Origin: Tricholomella constricta
Lineage: Eukaryota; Basidiomycota; Agaricomycetes; Agaricales; Lyophyllaceae
Reading direction: 5' to 3'
Assembly: GCA_013368375.1 (NCBI GenBank)
Contig: JAACJP010000055.1
Coordinates: 1 to 64,000, forward strand
DNA: 64,000 nucleotides
The notes under the pieces were generated by a model. It saw only the letters and a program-made list of their open reading frames with translations. It did no database searches and was not told the origin of the DNA. The position numbers and the translations under genes are program-made. Below, one piece after another: positions 54,515 through 64,000 of this stretch (positions are counted from its first letter, which is position 1; the number at the start of each line of letters is the position of its first letter).

Positions 54515-56532
54515 ATGCCATTCAGTGCTGCAAAAGTTCACAGAGTTCAGTACGCTTTCGTTCAAAAGCAGAGCGATGGCACATTTGAGGTGGACAGCCG
54601 AGACTATACCATCAAGATTGCTGGTACAGAAGTGTTGGCGGACCTCTATGAGACCATCATGAAGGACGTTGACCATAGGGAGAGCATTTTACTTTGGCTG
54701 GTAAGCAGATGACCATTCCAGAGTATACATCCCGCACTGAAAATGCCTTAACAGCCAAAGGTACCCATTGAAATGTCAGCTCGTGAGTTAGATACCCTTT
54801 TGAAGGATTCCACACTCGACGACCATGCCACAATCGCGGAGCGCGACCAAACCATCGATGCGATTATGGTACCGGGCGATCGGACGCGTCAGTGCAAATA
54901 TATACATCTACTGGTCGAACGAATACCTCGCTTCAAATCTAGACCGGTACCGTTACAGTTACCCGCACCACCTGCAAACACTGTGGCGTTTCTCACCGCA
55001 CATCTGTCAAATTCATGTTATCTCCGCTCTACAATTCTTACAATTTGATCTTGGGTGCAGAATTTCAAGCGCTGCTCATAGTCAACAATGAAACCGAGTC
55101 TCCTTCGGTCAATGCGAAACCTCACAATTATCTCGAGCATCAGGGAACGGCATTCCCAATCCTTGACGGACGTTATAAATCCCGACGTTCAAGCCGCAAC
55201 GACGCAAGCGCCTGCAATCGAACTCTTCCATCCCGTCTTTGCCGAGTTCTTCGCCAGGGCAGACGATAACACGACTGATATTCCTGACACGGTCGTCTGC
55301 GGTACTGCATCTCTCATGCGGTCGGTCTCGGCCATCTCAACCACTGAAAGCACGCGCACGGATAGTCGCAAGTCCCTTTCCACCATCCTTGGGCAATCCT
55401 CGTGGCAAACCCGCACTTGGACTGGTCGGAGTCGGCAGGCCGCGTGGCGCTGGGAAGAGCTAAACGAGTAGGTGCGGCAGAAACGACTGCTCTTGCGCTC
55501 TTAGAGGAGAGGGGTGAGCTGGGCGTCGGTGGATGTGAGCCCTCTGTGCAGGGTTCCTTCTCGTATGCCAAGTTCTGGGCAGCCAACGATGTTCGTTTTT
55601 ATTCGCTTCAAAACTGTCGTTTTCTTTATCACTTGTTTTTGCAGCATCGTCGAGTTCGTGATAACTGCTGCTGCCCCAGCTTCATCATCGCGTTGGCTGG
55701 ACCATGGCTGGCGATCCTTGGAGCGGTTACCACCAGCAAAGTTATAGTTCAACGCCTCACGGACTACCTATGGCTCGGAAACAGTCGCGTCGACGACGAC
55801 ACCCATATTCTTCGAATCGCACGCACTCTCGATGCCCTTCGACTTTCGCTTCAAAGCCTTGAAACCTTCTACGAGTACCTGGAGGACACGCCAGCCCCGC
55901 AAGGCTGCCTCCATCCACGCTTTTTCCCCTCAGTAAACTCTTATCTCTCAGGCAACACGACTGTCACATTCAGTTACAAGGAGCCGCTGGAGCGGGACGA
56001 CACTTGCGTGACGTTCCTCGCCACCTTGAACCTTCCAGATGCCCGGCCTGTCGTGGTCAAGTTCGTGCCGCGTTACGGAGTCGCCGTGCACCGACTTTTA
56101 GCAGACCGGGATTTGGCACCTGAACTCATCTACCATGGACCGATCGGCGGGGCCAGCGTCTCGTATAACGGGCTGATGATGGTCGTCATGGAATATATCC
56201 AAGGAAAATCTCTCGCGGGCTATTTCGACTCTGGACCCATACCGCAGGATGTCCTCGCAGCGGTTAAGGAGGGAATGAGTGCCATTCATGCTGGCGGTTT
56301 CGTCTATGGCGACCTCCGCCGACCCAATGTCGTGATTGCAGATGTAGCGGACGGAAGTACGGAGGCAGGCTTGGGTGGGCGGGTGAGGTTCATTGATTTT
56401 GATTGGGCGGGGAAAGCTGGGGATGTCAGGTATCCTTTCCATCTCTCCGACAGTGTCTGCATGCCCTCTGGTGCGTCGGAATATGAGTTGATAGACAAGG
56501 AACACGATATCAAGATGCTAGCGGCTTTGTAA
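54515..56532 (+). pseudogene. Crinkler-like N-terminus fused to kinase-like domain, frame broken
   Basis: Exon 1 (54515-54700) and the next (from 54755) give an N-terminal module, YTIKIAGTEVLADLYETIM...ILLWLPKVPI..., that resembles the ubiquitin-like header of Crinkler proteins (the LWK-x-PI type of motif) and ends in YIHLLVERIP. The middle part FHPVFAEFFARADD...SLSTILG and then ALALLEERGELGVGGCEPSVQG matches a family of Agaricomycete kinase-like proteins. The catalytic part has YGDLRRPNVVI (catalytic-loop Asp) and IDFDWAGKAGDVRYP (metal-binding Asp). Two problems suggest a damaged gene. A stop at 55046-55048 needs an intron I cannot find, and the frame moves back one base between 55366 and 55470 with no splice sites. 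Either an assembly error or a pseudogene would explain this. The family's role is unproven. Confidence 0.6.
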
Positions 56533-57068
56533 CTGTAGCCTGTCTGTGCTTTATGTGATTTCTCTCTCTCTCTCTCTTGCCATGGACTGCGGATGATCGT
56601 TCGGTGATCTGCCGAGACTCTGAATAGCCCTCCCCGAAGACCAAGCTCACTGGCACTGAATGACTGTGGAAATGCAGCGCCTAAAACCATGACTCCCTCA
56701 TTTCCGGAAGTTCAGGGCTGCTACTAGGAAGGCGCCGTAAATTAATCTACAATTCATTGACCTGAGAAGCTTTCACAGATGGGTTTCCGTCCACAAGCCT
56801 GGTGCCTTTTTTCGGGACGCTGCATATTCGAGGCGCGATGCGTTCATGATTATATCGCTGGTCCCGCTCAAGGATAGACTCGTCCCGTCCTGCAGCGCGT
56901 TAGTATCGGGCGTTTTTCCCTGAGGAACATAGAGGCTTGTGAACACATGAGAATATTTTCACTTCAAATTCTGCGCAGCGACAAGGGACACCCTTTAATA
57001 TCGCGTGCATTTCATCAGATAAGTGCTATTTACCGGGAGCACATTACCGCCGAGACTGAGTGCAAACG
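56533..57068. other. Convergent intergenic region
   Basis: A CT run lies at 56562-56577. I see no gene. Confidence 0.5.
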
Positions 57069-58713
57069 CTAGTTGTAGTGGCGGACCACAACACCATTAA
57101 TGCGCTCCTCCTCGACGCCCTTCTCCTGTCCTTGTTGGAGTGTCGTCTGCCCATATGCCGCGATCCGCCCCCTCCTCCACTCCTCCATGGTCGGCGCAAC
57201 ATCATCGTCACACCTGCGCACAATTCCCACACGCTGCAGGACAGGGCTGTGTGCCAACGGGACGAGCTTGACGTCGTCGTTGGTCAGGGCGAAGAAGAAG
57301 ACACCCAGGCGCGTGAGGCCGCGCTGGTCAGCAGGCGGCTGGACGACGCGGTGGATAGTGCCCTTGTAGAAGCGCCCGGAGAGAAACTCGAGGGCTTCGC
57401 CGGCGTTCACGACCTTGACACAGGGGGCGGGTCAGCTGCACCGGCACGGCGGCGCGGGGGTAAGGAGGACAGCGGGGAGATGGCTTACGAGGGCATTGTC
57501 CATGTGCTTGACCCAGCGCCATTTCCCGTCGGGTGATTGGATTTGGAGGGCTGATACGGGTTGGCTCCAGAGCAGAGTCAGACTGCCAAAGTCTAAGAGG
57601 TAACTAGTTGAAAAAGGTAAGGGCGGTGGAGAGGGCTTGCACCCACCGGTATGGCCTTTTAGCCAGACGTTCTTGGTCTTTTCCTCGTCTTCGGTGGACC
57701 GCGGATAGCTGGTAAGTAAAGATCGCCTCAATTATCGTCCACATCTCGTCTGCTGGGAACGAACTGCTCACTATTTCATGAAACGAACTGGATTGAAGGT
57801 CGCCACAACCCAATGCCATCAACAAAATCTAAACCGTGCAGGGATGGAATGGTGCTTACTCCAGGTCTCCGATGGGGCATCAAACTTATGCTGCTCGACG
57901 AACGTATCCTCGGGCAGTTCAAGCCCAAGCGCAAGAAGTCTAGATTTTTTCAAGGGGATCAGACGACGGGTCTGCTCAAAAAAAGGTTCATGAGCACCGT
58001 AGAAGAGGAAGGAGGACGTTGAAATGGTTGTGCCGTGCAAAATCACTGATCTCGGGCAGGAACGGGCGCAGGGCTTCTGGGTGTTCTTTCGTCGTTACGT
58101 CCGGATTGACTGTGGAGCAAAGTATTGAGCGGGCGGGCGCTGTATCTACGTTGGAAAGTTCGGGCCTGGTGCTCACGGTTGTAATGTTCGATTTGGTCCC
58201 GCACACCCGCGTCAATGTGCTGAACTCCGGTTGTTCGCGTCTCGTCATGCTCGTTCGGGTAGGCGGTAGACTCACCCAATACTGTCGCGGTTTGTATCCC
58301 TGGTAACTGCCGTCCTCTTTCATCCTGGCGACGTATTTCTTCTTCTCGTCGTCGCTGGCGCGGAACGGGATCTCGGCGATGTCAAAGATGCGGCGCGTCT
58401 GTGGGACCTCGGTTAGCCATGCGCTGCGATTGCGTAGACCGTGACGTGCCTGTTCTTGCGTGTATCCGTGATTGATGACGTAGAAAAACCCGACGGTGGA
58501 CATGGCATTGCGTACGTCAAGGACGAGTTCTGCTCGTCCCTCGGCCGTCTTGTACTTGTCGAGGTCGATGATTGCAAGGTCTGCGAAGTCCACTGGGCCC
58601 ACAGAGTCAGTTATCAGTGAGTGCGTGCGATATTTTGCAATAGACATACAATTCTCCTTGGTCGGCGGAGGCGGAATGTGGCGGGGAGTCTCCGGAAGAA
58701 CTGTAGCAGGCAT
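57069..58713 (-). CDS. 2-oxoglutarate/Fe(II)-dependent oxygenase, isopenicillin-N-synthase type
   Basis: The gene starts at 58713 (MPATVLPETPRHIPPPP) and has several introns. The N-terminal DIOX_N pattern is clear: VDFADLAIIDLDKYK..., then RNAMSTVGFFYVINHGY. The catalytic core has GHTDFGSLTLLW, split by an intron between T and D and providing the His and Asp iron ligands. The last His is in KGTIHRVVQPP, followed by RLGVFFFALTNDD. All three iron ligands are present. It should hydroxylate or desaturate a small molecule using 2-oxoglutarate and oxygen; the substrate is unknown. A truncated copy lies just upstream (59365-59508), showing a local duplication. No other biosynthetic genes stand nearby, so a metabolite cluster is unlikely. 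Confidence 0.85.
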
Positions 58714-59903
58714 CGTTAGACAAGAGTAGGAATAATGTCAGTCAGCCGGTGGAGGGAGGTGGGCCGAGGTCTTATATGCTCTCATCGAAGTTGAGGTTCC
58801 TTCGTTGGAGCGTACTCGCCGGAAGGAAGGGCGTTCACAGGGGTATCATCAGATGACCTTGAACCCTCTCGCACGACCGGGTTGGAAGCTGTCGAAGATG
58901 ATGTGTAAGGATCCAAAGGAGTAAAATGGCCAGACGCCGTATATAGATGATGTTACTGTCCAAACAACTCGGCGAGGACAAGAATATTCGCCGTAAGAAC
59001 GAAGTGCCGCGTGGTATCATTTTCGTTTGTTTGAGCTGCGTATCTATCGCAAGGACCACTGTCCGCGACAACAAAACGTGGAATTTTCGATGGCAGACGC
59101 TTGGTAAGTCAATTGAGCCTTTGTGAGATTTTGTTGTCAGTAAAGGAAGGCGTGTATTATAGGGGCTTGCCGTACGCGTCTGCCGTGGTGCATGCCGGCA
59201 GCAGCCACTCATGTGTCCACTGGTGGAACGGACAGCCTGCGTCGGCATAGCGGAGCTCCAATTTCTTTGGATTCGCTGTGCCCCACATGCACAGCTTCTC
59301 CTGCGCGATGAAGAAAGGACTCACGTGCGCACACAACGCTAACAATTTTGGGAAGTTTGAACCAGATATAGTGTTTGACGAACACACCTTCGATCGTTTC
59401 TTCCTGGGTGGCCCTCTCCTTCCCTGCCGCCAAAATGGTCTGCCCACACGCGGAAATCCCGCTCTTGCGCCACGCCCCCATCATCAGCGCAACGTCGTCT
59501 TCGCCCGGTCAAAAGGTTGCATGATTTGCGAGTTTTAGCGTCGTTTTTTGACTTGACTTGCCGAATATCCTCGACTGGCGAAGGTACCTTGACCAATCCA
59601 GTCAAATCTCTAAACAAAAGCTCTTCAACTTCCCAATGTACTCCGTGCGACAAGCAAATCAAGGTGTCAAGGAAACGCCTACATACGACAGGAAGAAAGT
59701 CAGACCAGGAAGGGCTCTCTCATCTTCGCCAAAAGCCGCGGATAGAGACGTCAGAAAAGCATTGTGGATGACGCACAAAGGAATGGAAAGAGGGGAACAA
59801 CATTGAGTAAATAGTTCTGGGCAAGCCGTCCGTAGTCTGCAACACGATCACATCGACATGTGTATGGACCGCGCACACGAAAGCGAAAAGAACAGTCGAG
59901 GCC
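58714..59903. other. Intergenic region with a truncated oxygenase copy
   Basis: Contains the promoter of the oxygenase gene and the gene fragment at 59365-59508. Nothing else is recognised. Confidence 0.5.
59365..59508 (-). pseudogene. C-terminal fragment of a 2OG/Fe(II) oxygenase paralogue
   Basis: The frame reads DDVALMMGAWRKSGIS, then GQTILAAGKERATQEETIEG and VFVKHYI. This aligns without gaps to the last 46 or so residues of the intact neighbour (DDVAPTMEEWRRGRIA...GVVVRHYN). The stop codon of the original gene is lost, and none of the catalytic His/Asp motifs is found upstream. It is a leftover of a tandem duplication. Confidence 0.75.
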
Positions 59904-61687
59904 TCAAGAGGAATATTGGAAATCCCGCGTTGCAGCATCTACGCCCTGCATGAATCCATGTTCTGCATCGCGAATGAGGTTGTTTAATCTGATACTTGGA
60001 TATTGGAAGACGTACCGTATTCCCAATATCCCTTGCCATGATCCTGCGTAGTCTGTCTCGCCCACGCGCCCTTGAATCCAAGCTCCGTTACCCGCCCATG
60101 CGGATCGTCGCCAGAGCCCGAGTCAATAAAGACATACTCAACCTCCCACCCCCTCACGAATCCTTCTCCAAATCTCCAATGTTCATACTTGCCTGGATAC
60201 TGCGCCCAATACCGCTTATGTGCATCTAAGATGCAAAATTTCAGCCCCAAGCAGACAAAGAATATTACATACAAGAACGTACCAAGCGCCCAATCTCTCA
60301 CCTCATCCCTCACCCTCGCCCTCCTCTCTTGTTCCACTGCCTTATCTACACCCACACCACGCCTCCTCAGCCCCACCCGGTCCGGGAACACCCCGGCCCC
60401 TACCGAATCGCGCAGACTCCACCCCGTGTCCCCCGGCCACTGCTTCTTGAACGTCCAGAAGAACCACCCCGCACAGCAGCGTTCGTACAGCTCCAGCTGC
60501 GCACGGACGTACGCGGCCTGCTCGCCCGGCGCACCCATAAGCGAGCCCGGGTTCAGCGCGCCGGACCATTCGCCGACAACGAGCCCGCCGCCTGCGCGGC
60601 CCAGCTTCTCCGAGACGCGAGAGAGGGTTTGCGGGGTGGATGCAGAGGGGTCGGACAGCGCGCGTGTGTGTGCATGCGCGGGGGTGCTATTGTCAGAGGC
60701 GGTGAAGCAGCGGTAGAGGTGGTGATCCAAGACGAGGAGGGAGGAGGAGGAGGATGAGGATGAGGAGAGCTTCTCGGCGAAGTTGGTGTACTGGTCGGTG
60801 CGCCAGCATTCGCCGATGTAGAGTGGCATGCTGGGATCTATAGCGCGTAAGGCGCGGATGGCGGAAGTGTACCAGCATTGGAGGTCCGAGTCGTTTGAGG
60901 GGTGCGGCTCGTTGAGGAGTTCGATGCCGACAAGGTTTGTGAGAGCTGGGTTGTAGGATTGGGCGTGGGCGTTGAGCGCTTTGAGGAGGATGCAGAGGAC
61001 CTCGATGGTATGCTTTCGATTCCGCTTGTCACTGAAGAATGTCGGAGGGTCCGACGTCCCAGAGTGCGAGTCATTGTTCTGCTTTCCCGGAGCAGCGTGT
61101 AGGTCTGCAAAAAGGATACTTGATAAGACCATAGAAAGATATTCCGAACGTTCTACACACCTATGAGAACGCCGAGGCCGTAACGACTCGCCGTCTCGAT
61201 GGCTCGTGTTATTCTGGCCCATGCGCCCGAGAAGACATATTCAAAATCGTGGAATGCGGTCCCATGCAGTACCGAGGGGTCCGTGCCACACAAATGATAA
61301 TATCCAATCTATGAAAGGTAAGCCTCAACGTCAGCGAAGACACGACCAGAATGCTACTCACTGGAATCCTGACAGTGTTGAATCCTCTTTCCGCGATCCA
61401 CGACCAATCTTCCTCAACAATCCAGCTATCCCAATGAGATTCCAACGTTTCGCGAGCATGCGACCCACGCGCAACGTCAAGATCGCTCTGACCAGGCGCA
61501 TTTGCGAATCGATACGGGTTATCTGTGATCCACCGTTCCAGGACGAACCAAGAACCTGTTATCAGTTCACGTATAGTCGTTCAGTTAGGCGTTAACAAGG
61601 GTAAGGTCAACTCCTACCGAGATTTACGCCTCGCTGCTTTCTGTACTGATACAAAACTGATTGTGGCGGATCCATGGCAGAGAACAT
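59904..61687 (-). CDS. GH5-family glucan 1,3-beta-glucosidase-like enzyme
   Basis: The start at 61687 (MFSAMDPPQ) leads into RKQRGVNLG-SWFVLERWIT, the conserved N-terminus of exo-beta-1,3-glucanase-type GH5 enzymes. Then follow WSWIAERGFNTVRIP, IGYYHLCG, VLI-DLHAAPG, the acid/base Glu in GIELLNEPHP, VLDHHLYRCF and the nucleophile Glu in VVGEWSGAL, and GWFFWTFKKQWP. All catalytic motifs are in place. After an intron near 60245-60290 the C-terminal part has HKRYWAQYPGKYEHWRFGEGF; the last splice (about 60010 to 59965) gives a short end EHGFMQGVDAATRDF with stop at 59904. No signal peptide is visible, so it may act inside the cell or leave it by another route. Such enzymes remodel or mobilise fungal beta-glucan. 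Confidence 0.85.
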
Positions 61688-62624
61688 TGGATCATCGACA
61701 GATTCTGCGGATTTTTTGTGGCCACGCAGGTTTTCCTTCAACTTCTCTGTGAATTTGTGCATGTCAATAGATAGGTATCAATGAATGAATCGGATGCGCC
61801 ATTGCGCAGCTCGTCGTTCAGCGACATGATGACCGTCTTTGTTTGTTCTCGATGGCAATACATAATTCAGATGGCCATGGGAAACTCTGCGGCCAGAATT
61901 TATCGCTCATTTGCTGCCTGTTCACATGCACAGTCCACAAGGTTCAACTTTTCTCTGAGTTTCTGACTAGCCTTCCAAAGATCAATGCCATGCACTGGAT
62001 GACTGTAAAAGTGGTGCGTGTCCGTTATTTCGTGATCATACCCATATCTTTTTCCTCATATAAGACCTTGGCATGCTCGCCGACGGAAACCTAAAATCAT
62101 GACTTCCCGTTTACCTACATATTTACAGCATATTCCTGCACGGGAACGAACGAATCGATGTTTTCTTCTCGAGGCCGAAAATATTTCATTCCAACCCGCG
62201 GACTCAACCAAACCAAAATCTCAGTCACACCCTCACGAGTAACGGATGGCGCTATAAGCTCTTATACGGCTTGCACATTTGATGTGTCCCCCATTATACT
62301 CATCTCTTATCATGCTGACCTTATATTTATGTTCTAGGTCTTGATTTAGGGCTAAGCTGGGGTCTAGGGGCTGATCTTGGGGCTACTACACTGGGGCTAC
62401 TAAACTGCGTGTTCTGCTGGCGCCCATGTTATGATTATGCGCTGCAGGACTTGCCTTTGCTCTTATCAGTGTCTTCGACCTCATAAAAGACATTGATATA
62501 CAAGGGTATGATCTTCCAGGCCACATTATAATTAACAATAATAATCTACGAGCGTTCTACAGGACGACAGCACAGAAGAGCACGACACATGAGAACCTGC
62601 GAAACATCACCGCTACGTCAAAAC
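61688..62624. other. Intergenic region, nothing recognised
   Basis: AT-rich text with short frames only. The first few hundred bases should hold the promoter of the GH5 gene. Confidence 0.5.
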
Positions 62625-63635
62625 CTAGCATTGCCCATAATAGTCTGTGTTCCAATCCCCAAAGTCCGTTTCCTGTAGCCAATCAGGAAATGTACCGGAT
62701 GCCGCATCGTGCATAGCCTCGCTGTGAAGTGAGTCTGTCCATTGTTGATTCCATTCACTGGAATCCGCTTCCTGCTGGGCGTACGTATAATGCTCGCCGG
62801 ATACTAGCCCGTAAATGCTTGCCAGGTTGTAAATCTCTTGTGGATTGGCTCGACTGAGCAGACTAGACCACAAATCGCGATAAAATCCTTTCTGGGAAGG
62901 CAGTGTTGAGATCCCACCGAGATCCTCCGAAGGGTGACTGCAGAACACCTCAGAACTCCGTTGGAGCAAAGTTGAGTACAGTGATTGAGGGGTATGACCA
63001 ATCAGGACTGCGGGCGCAGCCTCTTGGCTTGGTTGATCAGAGTAATCGGGAGCTGATTGTTGAAATCCCGTGCTGCTCTGTTCATGCCATTCAGGTCTTG
63101 AAACAGTTTGCAACTGTACTGGTGGGCTCGATCGCTCAGAAGCACCCTTGATCTTTTGTCAGACATTCCTGGGGGTGACTGAGGACAAAAAGGCACGTAC
63201 GTCAACTTGACACAAATCGAATGTCGGCTGACCATAAGGAAGTTGGTATTGTTCGAAATGGTCTATCTGGAAGCTCTCGCCCGAATTACAACGCAATGGA
63301 CTGGTTTGGAATGCATTGGTGCCCTGCTTGCTGGACAAATCGCCTTTGGGTCGTTGAATCTTCGCCTTCTTGTCTCGATCCTTCTTCCTCTCCGGTCGGT
63401 ATTTATAATCGGGGTGGTTTTCCTTGTGTTCCTCCCTGGTTTTTTTCGCACGATTGGCGAAATATTGCTTGACTTGGGGCTCCTCATTCCTCCATCGCTG
63501 AGCGATGTCTTTGGAAGATAGTGCTTTGGACCGGGTGGTTCCGTCAGACTGTGATCGCAGCTCGCCAATCATTTGAGCACGGTAAAGAATGAAGGAATTT
63601 GGTGGTCTGCGAACTTTCTCTTGTTTTTCCGCCAT
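62625..63635 (-). CDS. HMG-box transcription factor
   Basis: Two exons (63635-63201 and 63146-62625) give 318 residues. The HMG box spans about residues 8-80: RRPPNSFILYRAQM, then SKDIAQRWRNEEPQVKQYF, then EEHKENHPDYKYRPERKK. The motif RPPNSFILYR and the HPDYKY end are typical of the fungal MATA-HMG type that binds and bends DNA in sexual development. The rest is rich in Gln, Ser and Tyr and probably disordered, fitting an activation region. In mushrooms, mating type is set by homeodomain and pheromone-receptor loci, so this is more likely a downstream sexual-development regulator than a mating-type gene. Neither a receptor nor a homeodomain gene is in the window. The intron keeps phase 0 and removes a stop. 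Confidence 0.85.
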
Positions 63636-64000
63636 CTTGTTGTCGGGAAAGGAGGTAGAATTGTAGTGGGGTAAATCTCAGCCTGAGTGTGAAGTGGAGA
63701 GGCTTGAGTGTTCTTCCTGCATCCCTTCACCCGCTTTTAAAGCTGGTTGTTTGGATAACTTTGTCTTGCGTCAAGGTTCCGTGGATCGTACTAGAACCGA
63801 AGATGGTGTGTAAATATTCCGTAATTCAGGATCGGATAAACTTCTGACAGATCAGGCTGTGCGAGCCTTGTGGCATGTCGCCGACGCCACACCATATAAG
63901 CACAGTGCTGAGACCGAAGCAACCAGCGCATTTATCTCATATTCATCGAAACTTTGGAATAAATGGATACTTACCTCTGCCTTCCATCGTCCAGGGTATA
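63636..64000. promoter_or_regulatory. Upstream region of the HMG-box gene
   Basis: No gene is seen up to the window edge. It should contain the promoter of the HMG-box gene. Confidence 0.4.

Noticed and set aside
57069..61687. Secondary-metabolite cluster around the oxygenase
   Set aside because: Apart from the oxygenase there is no polyketide, peptide or terpene synthase, P450 or transporter nearby; the GH5 enzyme belongs to cell-wall or storage-glucan metabolism.
62625..63635. Mating-type locus
   Set aside because: An HMG-box gene alone is not a mating-type locus in mushrooms; no homeodomain pair or pheromone receptor is present in the window.
1..64000. CRISPR arrays, bacterial operons, ribosome binding sites
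   Set aside because: The window is eukaryotic nuclear DNA with spliced genes; no regularly spaced repeat array is present.

Overview
The window is nuclear DNA of a filamentous basidiomycete, most likely an Agaricomycete. The evidence is short introns (about 40-200 bp, GTRNGY...YAG) in nearly every gene, very small exons, several gene families expanded in mushroom-forming fungi, and a fungal chromovirus retrotransposon. I built the gene models by hand: I looked for splice sites that keep both the reading frame and the protein-family pattern intact. Where I give exon borders, the summed exon length is a multiple of three. Genes without listed borders are less exact.

Left part (1-15 kb). The 3' end of an unknown gene lies at the very edge, followed by about 2 kb with palindromes and direct repeats. 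Then come a gene with two nucleotidyltransferase-like domains (2283-4283), a calcineurin-like metallophosphoesterase (4730-6205), a C2-domain membrane protein (9008-6863, minus strand) and a divergently transcribed small single-pass membrane protein with a proline-rich tail (9255-10015). A repeat-rich gap leads to an intradiol ring-cleavage dioxygenase-like secreted protein (15094-13811, minus).

Middle part (15-36 kb). A 4.5 kb stretch of decayed dispersed repeats includes a long inverted repeat at about 18.0-19.2 kb. It is followed by a Zn2Cys6 transcription factor (21747-19650, minus). At 23662-29742 sits a complete Ty3/Gypsy chromovirus on the minus strand, with two 298-bp LTRs that I read as identical and a perfect 5-bp target duplication, so it inserted recently. 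Its gag and pol are joined by a textbook -1 frameshift signal, and its primer-binding region looks self-priming. Beyond it are a small C2HC-type protein gene (30798-29921, minus), a poorly resolved candidate gene near 32 kb, and a gene-poor gap.

Right part (35-64 kb). This is more gene-dense. It holds a zinc-finger transcription factor (35574-37371), a small poly-Asp protein (40257-39289, minus), an SNG1/DUF3533 membrane protein (42744-40502, minus), a very large Ser/Pro-rich disordered protein (43537-47768) with an apparent terminal frameshift, a multi-span membrane protein (50119-48600, minus) and an F-box protein (52927-50684, minus). Next come a short relic gene, a probably frameshifted Crinkler-like/kinase-like gene (54515-56532), a 2-oxoglutarate/Fe(II) oxygenase (58713-57069, minus) with a truncated paralogue next to it, a GH5 glucanase (61687-59904, minus) and an HMG-box transcription factor (63635-62625, minus).

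I see no secondary-metabolite cluster or other obvious co-working gene set. The genes look like ordinary accessory and housekeeping fungal genes separated by repeats. The most unusual material is the retrotransposon's expression and priming signals, the inverted-repeat region, and two genes with likely one-base frame breaks.
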